Source of the DNA: Rachicladosporium sp. CCFEE 5018
Taxonomy: Eukaryota > Ascomycota > Dothideomycetes > Cladosporiales > Cladosporiaceae
NCBI GenBank assembly: GCA_002077045.2
Contig: KZ111151.1
Coordinates: forward strand, 653,718-717,717
DNA: 64,000 bases
Direction of reading: 5' to 3'
Shown: positions 10,046 through 19,494 of the stretch, one piece after another
Layout of the letters: every line of letters starts with the position of its first letter
Position numbering within the stretch: position 1 is the stretch's first letter
The notes under the pieces: model-generated
What the model was told of the DNA's origin: nothing
Seen by the model: the letters and a program-made list of their open reading frames with translations, nothing else
Databases searched by the model: none
Position numbers and translations under genes: made by a program

Positions 10046-10509
10046 ATCGAGGGGCATGAGGGGTATGTGAGCGGATGAGATTGGGTGGGAAGGAGGGGGA
10101 TGGGGATGGGGGAGGTCCGCCCAGGATGAAGCAAGCTGGAAGCATACAAGCGAGCATATCTGCGGATGAGGTGGTGGCTGGGCTCAGTGTACGGATGAGA
10201 CGATGGAGTGATACGTACACATCGACAGAGCTGTACAATGCGCTGATACTCGCTGTTGTCGTGCTGTTCTTCGCTTCTGTTCGACTTGTCAGCATCACTG
10301 GTTCCCGATCTGCTTCGATAAGGCGATACGATACATGCCTCCCTCCTGTCCTGCGCCTGACGTCGAACGTCTACCAGTACAAGCCTGCCGCAGCCCGACA
10401 TGCTGCGACGGCAGCCCACGACGCTGCACGATCGTTGCCGCCGGCAGCGCTGGAGCGCTGTTCGCTCAACGTGAACATTACTTCGTCTTGACATCAAGAA
10501 GATCCACTC
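10046..10509. other. convergent 3' region, small gene and DUO1
   Basis: 3' UTR space. A purine-rich run near 10086-10115 has extra GGGGAT-type units relative to the other copy, consistent with slippage. Open frames here are not preserved between copies. Confidence 0.5.
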
Positions 10510-11256
10510 TCAGCCCCTCCCTCTGCCTCTCGTGCCTCCGACCATACCCCTCCCGATGCCACTACCACCTCTACTAACCCCAGGCGTCACCCTCCCCCTC
10601 CCAGCCTGTCCTCCAACCCCCGTATACCCTCTCCCCGTCCCCGTACTCGCACCCCTCACACTCCCTCTTCTGCCCACGCCCCTCCCCGCACTGCCCTTCT
10701 CAGCCAGCACAGCACGCCTCCGTTCCTCGTCCTCCCGTCTCCTCTCCGCATCCTCCCTCCTCCGTCGCTCCTCTTCCACAATCCGCTCCCTCTCCTCCTG
10801 CCGTCTCGACTCCTCGTTTCCGACATCCTCCAGATCCTGGCTAGCGCCTTGCCACCCTGGGTTCAAGATGAGTCGCTGATTGTGCTCGGTTTGCGACAAG
10901 ATCCTGGTCCACGTCGCGAGGAGCGTAGAAGCAGAATCCACCGTGCGGTTCACGGTGGACATGTTCTCCCTTGCCTTTCGCAGGGAGGCTGTCACGCCGG
11001 ATATAACGGCATTTACTTCACGGACTCTGTCGAGCTCGGCTTGCAGGGCTGCTTCGCGGGAGGGGTCTGATGGTTTGGGAGTCGAGCGTGGCTGTTGTTG
11101 GGTAGATTTCTGCGCGGAGGAGGTGGTCGAGGCGGGCGTGTGGGTCTTGGTCGTCGGAGGCGCGGTGGATGGACTGGAGAAGAGGTTCTCTTCGGCTTCG
11201 TCTGAGGAGTCATCCAGCGTGAGACCTGCGAGATCTGGAGGGGTAGGTTTGGCCAT
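10510..11256 (-). CDS. DUO1: DASH/Dam1 complex subunit Duo1
   Basis: 248 residues, no intron. After a disordered Ser/Thr/Pro-rich N-terminus, the central coiled-coil region (about residues 70-145: LDRVREVNAVISGVTASLRK, then a WTRILSQTEHNQRL segment and PGWQGASQDLE) matches the Duo1 domain. It is followed by an Arg/Glu-rich helix and a Gly/Arg-rich tail. Duo1 belongs to the ten-subunit DASH ring that couples fungal kinetochores to spindle microtubules. It is divergent from the FRGKK-motif gene across 576 bp that contains two ACGCGT elements, one only 38 bp upstream of the start, fitting G1/S-regulated expression. The other copy (61535-62281) has the same length with about ten substitutions. 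Confidence 0.9.
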   Translation of the reverse strand: MAKPTPPDLAGLTLDDSSDEAEENLFSSPSTAPPTTKTHTPASTTSSAQKSTQQQPRSTPKPSDPSREAALQAELDRVREVNAVISGVTASLRKARENMSTVNRTVDSASTLLATWTRILSQTEHNQRLILNPGWQGASQDLEDVGNEESRRQEERERIVEEERRRREDAERRREDEERRRAVLAEKGSAGRGVGRRGSVRGASTGTGRGYTGVGGQAGRGRVTPGVSRGGSGIGRGMVGGTRGRGRG

Positions 11257-11293
11257 TGCGGGACGGGTTTGAGGGATATGTGATATGTGTGCG

Positions 11294-11299
11294 ACGCGT
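11294..11299. promoter_or_regulatory. ACGCGT element, proximal DUO1 promoter
   Basis: Exact MCB sequence 38 bp upstream of DUO1. The corresponding position in the other copy reads ACGCTT, so this site is copy-specific. Confidence 0.4.
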
Positions 11300-11365
11300 C
11301 AAATCGTATTGCCACAATGGGCCGCGAGTTGTTGGCCGGATTTGTTGATATGTTGTCGAGATATG

Positions 11366-11371
11366 ACGCGT
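11366..11371. promoter_or_regulatory. ACGCGT element, conserved in both copies
   Basis: Exact MCB sequence about 110 bp upstream of DUO1, matched at 61421-61426 in the other copy. Function is inferred from the motif and from the kinetochore role of DUO1. Confidence 0.45.
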
Positions 11372-11832
11372 TGTATGTTGTGGTTTTTCGTGTAGGGCTG
11401 GACGCGCCTTGGTGGAGTGTGGAGTTCAGGGTTCGCGGCGGGTGGCTGGAAGGGATTGGGAGAGCCTCAGAGACGTCAGTTCCTTGTCTTGCTTCGCATT
11501 CTACGGCAGATCTTATTGTACGCGAGACAATGGTATCCTGCTATTGAGTAATACTGCTATTGAATACGGGGGACTGCTGTTACGACACGCAGTATTCGAC
11601 ACACTGCGCGAGAAGAGAGTCGCGGGTACGAAGAGCTGGCAACGCATCCACCGCTTTGAAACATACGGCAGCAGTCCACGGCGAGGTCATCGCAGAGGTC
11701 GGTCCGCAGCAGAGAGCTACAGCAGTGTGTATCGGAGGGGGTTATTGGCATTGGAGGAGTCGATTGCAGCAAGACGGCGCAACTCGCGCCCAAAGCGTGA
11801 CTTCACTATCCAAACGCGCGCACTCACAAGAA

Positions 11833-13214
11833 ATGGCTCCCTCTACCCCTCCACCACGCAACACCCGCATTCGCACCCCTCCCACACCACTCCACGGCCC
11901 ACTTCACGACAACTATGAACCATATGCACGCCGATCTACCCGAACAGCTGCCCAACAATCTCCATATGGCTCACTAAAGGACACCCGCGCGAGGCATACA
12001 ACACCTCCACCTACAACCCGCCGCGCACGATTCTCCGGCACTCAACTCTCCTCCCCACCTTCCTCGCCTGCGTCGCCATTGACACGATCACACAAGACAC
12101 CCAAGAAGAACGCCACCCGCCGCGCAGTGAACGGCGCACAGTCAGACTCCGACAGCGGTCTGCACTTGTCGGTCACTCGCACCAACGTGCTACCAACACC
12201 CAACAAAACGCCCATGAAGCGTCCGGCAGTCGCAATGAACGCCGCTTCGCGCGCGCTGAACTTCCAATCCCACTCACCCAGCGATGTCATGCCCACGCCG
12301 CGCAAGCATAAGAAACCTCGCAATTCCTCCATGCGCGGGTTTGATCTGTATGAGGACGGCGCTGAGAGCAACGAGCCCGCGATCCCGATATTCACGGATG
12401 CTAATGCGAGGGTGCCAGAGCTGGACGAGGCGGAGGATAATCCGTTTGTTGGACCCCGGAAGACTGTCAGCAGTGGTAGGGTGCAGAGACGTGGGAGTGC
12501 AGCGAAGACGGAAGAGGAGAAGGAGATGGAGCAGGCTGTCGCGAGAGATGAAGGGTTGATATATGTTTTGTAAGCCCTGCACTTGTTCACCACCTAATCT
12601 ACAACTCACTGACCTCACCTCACAGCCGCGGCAAGAAGCTCCTCCGTCGCTTTGAATCGCCCACCTCCTTTGATCAAGTCGTCAATCCTCCTTCCTCACC
12701 AGACTCCATTCGCGCCCAGCGCACACTCAAACGCAACGCCGGGCCCTCGGCCCATCGCCCTCTGACCCGCAGCTCCATCAAACCTCGTCTCCTCTTCCCC
12801 ACCGCTGAGCCAGAAATCGAAGTCGACGAAGAAGCACTCACGGACATCGAGATCCCTGCTCTCGCTACGCAGAGCGTGAAAGCCACGCCCCGCAAACCTG
12901 TTACTTCCGCGGCTGCGTATCTCGCTACGCCGCCGTCAACGAAGCGCACGTCGCGCATCTCGATGCTGGCCATTCCGGTCTCAGGCCTTGCTACGCTACT
13001 CGAGGAGGAAGAGGAGACTGACGTCAGCACCGCCTCTCCTGTGGTGCGCAACGGGAAACGTCGCAAGATCACTTCGCCGTTCGACGAGTGGCCGCGCAGC
13101 AAGGTTGGCGCCAGCAAAGCAGGAGGCAAGAAGAGGGAGGCTGAAGGTGAAGTTAAGGGCGTAGGTGGGAGTAAGAGGACCAGAAGTGGGGGTGTTGATG
13201 CGAGCAGTGCTTAG
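11833..13214 (+). CDS. unassigned disordered fungal protein with FRGKK motif
   Basis: Two exons, 11833-12569 and 12626-13214, separated by a 56-nt intron (gtaagc, cag), giving 441 residues starting MAPSTPPPRNTRIRTPP. The start is the first ATG shared with the other copy. The protein is mostly disordered, rich in Ser/Thr-Pro sites (many TPP, SPP, TPR, TPK), which suggests CDK phosphorylation. The only strongly patterned part is the sequence ARDEGLIYVFRGKKLLRRF, which straddles the intron: the phenylalanine codon is split by it. Basic KRRK-type stretches near the C-terminus could be nuclear signals. I recall a fungal nuclear family with a YVFRGKK-like core but cannot name it. Its divergent pairing with DUO1 hints at a cell-cycle role; this is inference only. 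Confidence 0.8.
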
Positions 13215-13658
13215 GAGGCGTGCTTTGTTTTGATGCCAAAGGTCTAGTGCCGAAGTTGAAGAACCGGGGAGTCCAGAGTATGAAAGTGTGAAGAGACGAA
13301 GGGCGTTGAGACCAGGACGACGGATGTTGGCGCGAAACTAAGTGGCCAGGGCGCAACGGGTGCTTGGCAAGTGTGCCATAAGTGCGTTGACGCATGCTCT
13401 TGCGTTGCTTTCCGTAAGCCTATGTGTTGGATCCTGCGGGCGCATGCTGAGCGTTGCGTTGCGAGGCGCCACGACCTGGGTAGCGAGACTTTATGATTGG
13501 GTGCGAGGAAGATCAAGGATGGCGAGTAGTAATTCAGCAGACAGTAATGACATGCAATGCAAGACTGCTTCCCGTCTTCAAGAGGTTATCACGGATACCG
13601 GCGTAAATCGATTTGTGAATCGAGTGATGGCTATCGAGTCTCGGCAAGAACTCTAGAT
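13215..13658. other. convergent spacer that does not match its counterpart
   Basis: Apart from about 40 bp next to the FRGKK gene and short islands (for example around 13525-13545), this spacer does not align by eye with 59026-59555, unlike other spacers in the arms. No gene recognised. Confidence 0.55.
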
Positions 13659-14966
13659 CTACCGTCTCCCCAGATCCAAATGCAGAACCTCAACCAAGCT
13701 CTTATCCACTCCTTCACCCATCGCAAAGAATCCTCCCACCGCCACCTTGACCACCCCCTCGATCAAGCCCTCAACCAACTCTCTTCCCTCTCCCCTTCCA
13801 CTCTGCCCAAAATCCGGAAACGCATTAACCTCCAGCAGCCACGCCGTACCCTCCGCATCGACCAGGAAATCCAGCCCGAAAATCTCGAAGCTGTTGGGTA
13901 GAGTTTGGAAATGCACGGATTGTGTGCGTGCGGCAGCTTCGAAAATTTGCGCTGTGCTGTCGCAGATTTGGGTGAACACGTCGTCCTTCCAGGTGCTAGG
14001 GAGGGAGGGCAGAGAGGCGGGGAGGGAGTCGAAGAGTTGCACGGAGGCTGGTGGCGGTGGGGAAGGCTGGAGACAGGTATTCGTTAAGTGGGCGGTGAGG
14101 TCGTTCGGGGTGGAGCACGTTGGAGGGGCGTAGGATGTGGAGGCGAAGAGGGCGAGCATAGGACGGTAGACGAAGACCTTGAGGGCGCCGGCGGTAAGGA
14201 CGTAGGTGCGGATGTGGAATTTGAGGTTGGCATTTGGATGTGGTGAGGGGAGGAGGAGGGGCGGGTGGATGTAGGGTTGCGCGATGAAGTGGCGGAGGTG
14301 GGATGTCATGATATCATTCGATTCGGTGTTAGATTTGCGGTCAAGTTCGTCGAGTCCGTCGGGCGAGGGAGGTCGCGATGTGGCTTCGTTGTCATCCTCG
14401 TCTTCGTCGTCAGACGGTGGATCCCACGCTTCGAAGATCTCTGTGAGCTCTTGCTCGGAGCTGAACAGGCGGATTCCCTGGCCTCGCTCGCTCATGCCGG
14501 GTTTGAGGATCCACCATTCGAGTGGCTTACCAGCAGCTTCTGCCGCTGCGTTACGCTCCCAGGACTCACGCAGCTCGTACGCCTCGACTAGCGCATCATC
14601 CAGGAACTCCGCATAGTCTACTTCGAAGTCGACGCTTGGCTTGACATGCTTCCGGAGTGAGCTGTCTGGGTGCTTGCTCAGCCAGTGCGAGACCGTGTTA
14701 GTGAGGTAGTGTTTCCGGATAAGCGCTTTGCGGATCATGTAGCTATTTGCCAAAGAGGTGCTTGGATGTTCGGCTAGCACGTCCCAGTCGATGCTCTCGT
14801 ATTGCCGCCATTGTAGGACTTTGCACTCTAGTGTAGGTACCTTGGAGAGACCGTCAATTAGAATCAAGATCTCGGGCGGTAAGGAAGATTTGAGCGCCTT
14901 GAGGAGCAGAGGCTGCACGTATGTGTCTTCGTAGTCGACCAGAGCGTAGATCTTGTCGTCCGCCAT
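13659..14966 (-). CDS. tubulin-tyrosine ligase (TTL) domain protein
   Basis: 435 residues without intron, starting MADDKIYALVDYEDTYVQP; the start matches that of the other copy (MASDRIYAL at 57703) and the upstream frames differ. An ATP-grasp TTL fold is indicated by ANSYMIRKALIRKHYL, WWILKPGMSERGQGIRLF (ATP-binding lysine and Gly-rich loop), FHIRTYVL and the metal-binding end LLEVNAFPDFGQSG. An acidic linker (DDEDEDDNE) interrupts the domain. TTL-family enzymes ligate amino acids to tubulin or other substrates; fungal single-domain members, such as the TTL half of yeast Pby1, have poorly known targets. It lies 252 bp downstream of RNH202 on the same strand. The C-terminal 30 residues are unlike those of the other copy, next to the replaced spacer. 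Confidence 0.85.
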   Translation of the reverse strand: MADDKIYALVDYEDTYVQPLLLKALKSSLPPEILILIDGLSKVPTLECKVLQWRQYESIDWDVLAEHPSTSLANSYMIRKALIRKHYLTNTVSHWLSKHPDSSLRKHVKPSVDFEVDYAEFLDDALVEAYELRESWERNAAAEAAGKPLEWWILKPGMSERGQGIRLFSSEQELTEIFEAWDPPSDDEDEDDNEATSRPPSPDGLDELDRKSNTESNDIMTSHLRHFIAQPYIHPPLLLPSPHPNANLKFHIRTYVLTAGALKVFVYRPMLALFASTSYAPPTCSTPNDLTAHLTNTCLQPSPPPPASVQLFDSLPASLPSLPSTWKDDVFTQICDSTAQIFEAAARTQSVHFQTLPNSFEIFGLDFLVDAEGTAWLLEVNAFPDFGQSGRGEGRELVEGLIEGVVKVAVGGFFAMGEGVDKSLVEVLHLDLGRR

Positions 14967-15218
14967 GTTGCAGATTTGCATTGAGTGATTGACATTTTCG
15001 AGCTGTTCGTCGAGGAACTTGTATATGAAGTGCAACGGATAAACGTCTGGCCGATGCTCTTCAGTGCTTGAAGGTGCATGGAAGCTCTCTTATTAGGCAG
15101 CATCCACAGCGATGCGTTGTCGTAGTGGAGTCTACACGAGCAGTGTCCGACTTTAGGACTTCTCGAGTGGTCTAGTTCGTTTGTCGTTCGCGTGCTCGCC
15201 AATTGACACATACCAACT

Positions 15219-16556
15219 TCATGCCTTAGCTTTCGCCGGCGCCTTGGTGAAGAACGAGCTCAGCTTCTTCATCCCACTCGTATCAGCTTTTGCGAGCTGC
15301 GTAACGCCTCTGCTCGTGTTCTTCTTCTTGAACTCCTCTTCCTCCTTCTTTCGCTTCTTGGCCTCCAGCTTCACGGCCATCTCATCGTCGTCTTCAGCAC
15401 TTCTCTTTCGACTGATGTTGTCGCTTAGCGAACGGAGCACTTGGGCTTGCTTCTTCAGCTCGGTGATGCGAGCCAGATGTGCGTCCAGAGGGGCGAAGTC
15501 AATCAGACTGGTTGAAGATGCCAGCGATGTTGAAAGTTTCGTGCGCAATGGAGTGGGTGTGTAGGCGGCCAGCAGGAAGTTCAGGGCGACTCGCAGTCGG
15601 AGCAGGTTCGCATTGTCACCTTGCTGCTTCGTAGGCTCGTCCGGTGTCGCATCGTCTGAGAAGGACGTTACCGCTGTCGATACGCTTACACTGGAAGTGG
15701 TGGACGTCGTCGTGACCTGCGACATCTCCTCCGAAGGCGTCTGACTTTCAGCACCCTCAGCCTCATCCTCAATGGCTATGCTCACACTGCTCTCTTCCCT
15801 TCGTACGCTGAGCACGGGCATCTCCAGTGCTTGCTTTACGAAATGCGCCTCCATAGTCGCCGGCAGCCCTCCCTTCACCATCTTCTTCGCTTTGCTCACA
15901 AGCTCGCTCAGTAGCTTCGGCATCGACAGCTGATACATTCGGTCTTGCTCATCGCCCATGTCCAGCGTATCGCAAATGGCGGCCATGCGTCGCTCCATGA
16001 TCTTCTCTAACTTGGTGAAATCTGGCTGCCGCAGTAGCTGTTGCAAATGCTCCCAGCCATCTCGGTCTTGATCGTACACGAAGTCGGCGAAGGTCAAGTA
16101 CGAGCCCGCTTCGCCGTCTACTAACAGAGGCAAGACCAGGAAGAGCGGATCGCAGGGTGTCGCTATGAAGAGATCTGACTTCTCCAGAACGTAGCCTTGA
16201 TGATCTGCCTCTCCATCATCGCCCCCCTCGCCTTGCTGCGATGCTGCTGATTCCGGTGCACAGTCCTCAGGAGCCAAGAGCCAACTCCTGCATGTCTTCT
16301 TCGGCGGCGCGACTTTGGTGAATTCGAAGAAGCCTTTCTCGGGGCAGACGAAGAAGCGGCATGGCGTTATAGTGGCAGGACTTGGCAAAGTAACAATACG
16401 AGCTGTTGGCGAGGAGCCCTCGGGAAGGATAAGTAGTAGTGGTGGCTCTACGACGCTGGGTTCGAGGACCTTCTTCGCCGTTGATGTTGTAATCTCATCG
16501 GATGTTGTTGTACTTGGCTTTGGCGCGGCCTTCTTTATACGAGACTTAACGGCCAT
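15219..16556 (-). CDS. RNH202: ribonuclease H2 subunit B
   Basis: 445 residues, no intron. The N-terminal triple-barrel region (LLLILPEGSSPTARIVTLP, CRFFVCPEKGFFEFTKVAPP, KKTCRSWLL) and the following helical part (DPLFLVLPLL, MAAICDTLDMGDEQDRMYQL) are typical of Rnh202/Ydr279. The extreme C-terminus carries MKKLSSFFTKA, a PCNA-interacting (PIP-box-like) motif, preceded by a Lys/Glu-rich segment. RNase H2 removes ribonucleotides and RNA-DNA hybrids from nuclear DNA; subunit B tethers it to PCNA. The gene is divergent to the nitrilase gene across 378 bp with a conserved ACGCGT hairpin 160 bp upstream of the start. The other copy (56192-57529) has the same length and keeps all motifs. Confidence 0.93.
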   Translation of the reverse strand: MAVKSRIKKAAPKPSTTTSDEITTSTAKKVLEPSVVEPPLLLILPEGSSPTARIVTLPSPATITPCRFFVCPEKGFFEFTKVAPPKKTCRSWLLAPEDCAPESAASQQGEGGDDGEADHQGYVLEKSDLFIATPCDPLFLVLPLLVDGEAGSYLTFADFVYDQDRDGWEHLQQLLRQPDFTKLEKIMERRMAAICDTLDMGDEQDRMYQLSMPKLLSELVSKAKKMVKGGLPATMEAHFVKQALEMPVLSVRREESSVSIAIEDEAEGAESQTPSEEMSQVTTTSTTSSVSVSTAVTSFSDDATPDEPTKQQGDNANLLRLRVALNFLLAAYTPTPLRTKLSTSLASSTSLIDFAPLDAHLARITELKKQAQVLRSLSDNISRKRSAEDDDEMAVKLEAKKRKKEEEEFKKKNTSRGVTQLAKADTSGMKKLSSFFTKAPAKAKA

Positions 16557-16934
16557 GGCGGCTGATGGTTCGCTAGTCTAATGCTGGGCGGAGTCGCAAA
16601 TAGGTGTGCCAGCCTATTTCAAGTCCGCTGGTAAATACATCGCGGAAATATGTAGTACGATGTGCTCTCAGTTGACAGCAATGCTCAATCATCAATGCGA
16701 GTCGCGTCTACGAAGACGCGTCGCTACGGCTGGCCAAATGTGAAATGGTAAAGTGCTAGCATTCAGAGCGGGGCATGGATGAGATAGCGTCGATAGCCAG
16801 TGCGATGACATCCAGTCTTACAAGCCATTGAGGTCGCATATCACTCCTCACATATCCTGTAAGATAGTAGGTATACAGCACTTTCGCACGTTCTCCCCCA
16901 TCGGCCATCTGGTGTTACTTCTACTTCCTTCACA
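16557..16934. other. bidirectional promoter, RNH202 and nitrilase gene
   Basis: 378-bp divergent promoter, identical in length and largely alignable with 55814-56191. Contains the conserved hairpin and ACGCGT at 16703-16721 listed separately. Confidence 0.6.
16703..16721. promoter_or_regulatory. inverted repeat containing ACGCGT
   Basis: CGCGTCT at 16703-16709 and AGACGCG at 16714-16720 form 7-bp inverted arms around four bases, with ACGCGT at 16716-16721. The same structure is at 56027-56045, also 160 bp upstream of RNH202, although flanking bases differ. A palindromic MBF-type site is the likely reading. Confidence 0.5.
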
Positions 16935-17940
16935 ATGACCGAATCCGAGTCCCCGATCCACGAGCGGAAGGTTGCCACAACCAAAGCCCCAACCTATAAG
17001 GTCGCCGTGATACAGATGCACCCGAAGCCCATGCAACCCGATCGCAACTTCGCTACAGCAGCCTCGGATATCCGGTCAGCCGCCCTACAAGGTGCTCAGC
17101 TCGCCGTCCTCCCGGAATACCACCTCCTGAATTGGAAGCCGGATGACCCCAAGTTCAAATCGGAATGCTCAAGATGGGAGATCTATCTCGACAAGTACCG
17201 TGCACTGGCCAGGGAGTGTAATATCTGCATCGTACCCGGAACGATACTGGAGCTTCATGATGCTGATACACCTGACGAGAGGTTACTAAATGTTGCCTAC
17301 TTCATCGACAACACTGGTGATATCGCGGGCAAGTACGTCAAGAAGAATCTTTGGGGTCCTATCGAGAGACTGCACCTTACTTCATCTGCACGAGATGAGC
17401 ATCCTGTTTTCGACACACCGTTAGGCAAAGTCGGGATGCTGATTTGCTGGGATCTCGCCTTCCCGGAAGCCTTTCGGGAGTTGATAGCGCAAGGAGCGAA
17501 GCTGATTATCATACCGACTTTCTGGACGCTGAGTGATTGTAGTCCGGCAGGGCTAGCGATCAATCCTGTGGCAGAGGGACTGTTCCTGGATAGCATGTTG
17601 ACAGCGAGGTGCTTCGAGAATACTTGTGGTAAGTTGCTAGAACATTATTGATCTACTTCGAAACCCTGCGTACTGACAACGACTGACAGCAATCATATTC
17701 GCGAACGCTGGCGGACCACCCGGCAAAGGTTATGCAGGGAGATCACAGGTCTGCTTGCCGTATGTCGGTGCGGTTACGCGACTCGGCAGCAGCGCGGAGG
17801 GCATGGCCGTCGTTGATCTCGACATGCAGGTCGTGGAGGACGCAGAAGCAAATTATCAAGTGCGAGCGGATCTCGCAAGAGGCGACTGGCATTACGACTA
17901 TCGACATGACGCTGACAAGCCCGTCGATAGCAAATTGTAA
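16935..17940 (+). CDS. nitrilase-superfamily (C-N hydrolase) amidohydrolase
   Basis: Exons 16935-17628 and 17690-17940, joined in phase 1 across a 61-nt intron, give 314 residues starting MTESESPIHERKV. The Glu-Lys-Cys triad of the superfamily is visible: E61 in VLPEYHLL, K136 in KYVKKNLW and C171 in MLICWDLAFPEAF. After the splice the sequence runs CAIIFANAGGPPGKGYAGRS, a typical strand and loop of the fold. There is no targeting signal. Members hydrolyse nitriles or non-peptide amides; the substrate cannot be told from the sequence. The family usual length is about 270-330. The copy at 54808-55813 has the same structure and only a few substitutions. Confidence 0.88.
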
Positions 17941-18528
17941 ACTTTGGTCGTATATGAAGGCTTTTCGAAACGTCTGGACTACGGTATGCCATGATCGACA
18001 ACACCGAGAAACTAATGTCGCAATCGCTATGGCCCGAGAGCACCACTCCACCTGATCTGCGGCTACTGATCGCTCTCCATGGTGCTGTGGCAACGAGACG
18101 AGCGAATCAGCTTTCGCACAATGCAACTTGCCTGTGATCCGATTGGCAAATACCGACCCGGAAGTGACCTCACGTGGGCATGAGCTTTCGATCACGTGAT
18201 CAAGGCCGAAAGATGTTTTAGGTGTCCTCCAGTACGGCACCATCTTCATTTTCGGTATCTAGACTTTGCTCTCCGATGCAGCTTATCAAATGCGAAGACA
18301 CTTTTCGTCTTGTGCGAGGACGACGAGGTAAATGAGCGATTGCTTGCCCTCTCACTACATATTATCCCTTGTTCCTGCACCTGTGCTGTCCCGTCTCTGC
18401 AGGTTCCCGCATAACTTCACTTCTGATACTTCACTAATTCGATCGTCATTGCCCCGAACGCTCCACTTAATACACCAACACCTGTGTGAGCCATCACACT
18501 CTGATCACTGTTCTTCCAAGCCGACAAC
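17941..18528. other. intergenic region upstream of the RING gene
   Basis: 588 bp, matched at 54220-54807 with the same length. Contains a conserved pair of CACGTG elements (18171-18198). No small gene recognised. Confidence 0.55.
18171..18198. promoter_or_regulatory. paired CACGTG elements
   Basis: CACGTG at 18171-18176 and 18193-18198, the second inside the palindrome gatcacgtgatc. The pair recurs with the same 22-bp offset at 54550-54577. Such E-boxes are bound by bHLH factors (Cbf1 or SREBP types). They lie about 335 bp upstream of the RING gene. Confidence 0.45.
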
Positions 18529-19494
18529 ATGTCAACGTTCACTCCACTTCCTCGTCGCTCGGACTTTCTCAGCAACCCGCCCGTCACTCCCATCGCAGGC
18601 CTGCCACCAACGTGCGAGGAGAATGGTGACTGCGGCATCTGCTGGATGCCACTGACCGACGACTGCAGACCAGTGCTCCTCCATGGTACACACGTCTTCT
18701 GCCAGGAATGCATTGTCCCCTGGCTCGAGCAATATGGGCAGTGCCCGTACTGCAGGCAAGACGTCTTCTCGGACATCCCTCCAGGCATCGAAAAACTTCA
18801 GTGGAGTGTAAACAAATACCTATCATACGAAATCGACAATATCGAGGACCGCCTCATCTTCGACGAAGACGTTCTCCGCGCCATGATCAGTCTCCACAAG
18901 CAGTCTCGTCAGCTCGGAGCCACGATTGAGAAGTTGCACAAAGCACCGATTATATCGCCACTTCTCATCGAGTACTACACCCAACAGCAAAGCCTGAAAG
19001 ACTGCTCCACGGCGCTGAACAGATGGCGCGCAAAGATGTACACACACCTACCCGGCAACATCATCTGGAGTACCTTCAACTTCCCCAGAAACGAAGCCTG
19101 CCTCAACCTGCGTAGCAACACTCACACATACCTCCGGATAAATTCGCGGCAAAGCATCATGACCATGCAGGCAGCTCTCCAGGCCGACGACAAACGGTAC
19201 CAGCTTCTCGAGCTTCGTTCACCCGATTTCTTGGAGCCGAGACAACAGCCGATGCACCACCATTCTATGCTCTGTCTGCTGTTCGAGACCATCATAGGAG
19301 CTGTTCAAGAGCTGGAAGGGACACGACAATCAGCAACCAGGTTTCATGCGGCTTTGAAGCAGCGTGTCGATGAGCTTCTGAACGTTGTGATGGAGCGGGC
19401 GCTACGTGGAGAGCAGGAGGCGATCGCGATGAAGAGGTTTGCGGGGACGTTGGTCACCAAGGTTGTGGAGGCGCAGACGCGGTGTAAGATCTGA
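18529..19494 (+). CDS. RING-finger protein with variant third ligand
   Basis: 321 residues, no intron. A RING finger occupies residues 35-75: C35, C38, H55, C58, C61, C72, C75 are in place, but the position normally held by the third cysteine falls at H52 (LLHGTHVFCQECIVPWLEQ), with C46 nearby, so the metal ligand set is C2H2C4-like or uses C46. The remaining 245 residues are helical and charged with no domain recognised. RING proteins usually act as E3 ubiquitin ligases; targets cannot be inferred. The other copy (53254-54219) differs at roughly 16 or more residues, including P73 to R inside the last zinc pair, but keeps every metal ligand. Confidence 0.8.
   Translation: MSTFTPLPRRSDFLSNPPVTPIAGLPPTCEENGDCGICWMPLTDDCRPVLLHGTHVFCQECIVPWLEQYGQCPYCRQDVFSDIPPGIEKLQWSVNKYLSYEIDNIEDRLIFDEDVLRAMISLHKQSRQLGATIEKLHKAPIISPLLIEYYTQQQSLKDCSTALNRWRAKMYTHLPGNIIWSTFNFPRNEACLNLRSNTHTYLRINSRQSIMTMQAALQADDKRYQLLELRSPDFLEPRQQPMHHHSMLCLLFETIIGAVQELEGTRQSATRFHAALKQRVDELLNVVMERALRGEQEAIAMKRFAGTLVTKVVEAQTRCKI

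Larger units (their letters stand above)
11257..11832. other. bidirectional promoter, DUO1 and FRGKK-motif gene
   Basis: 576 bp between two divergent genes. ACGCGT (MluI cell-cycle box sequence) occurs at 11294-11299 and 11366-11371. The open frame continuing upstream of the FRGKK gene start is not taken as coding. Confidence 0.55.

Noticed and set aside
10075..10491. 138-codon ORF downstream of the 73-aa gene
   Set aside because: Frame is not preserved in the other copy and composition is not protein-like; treated as 3' UTR.
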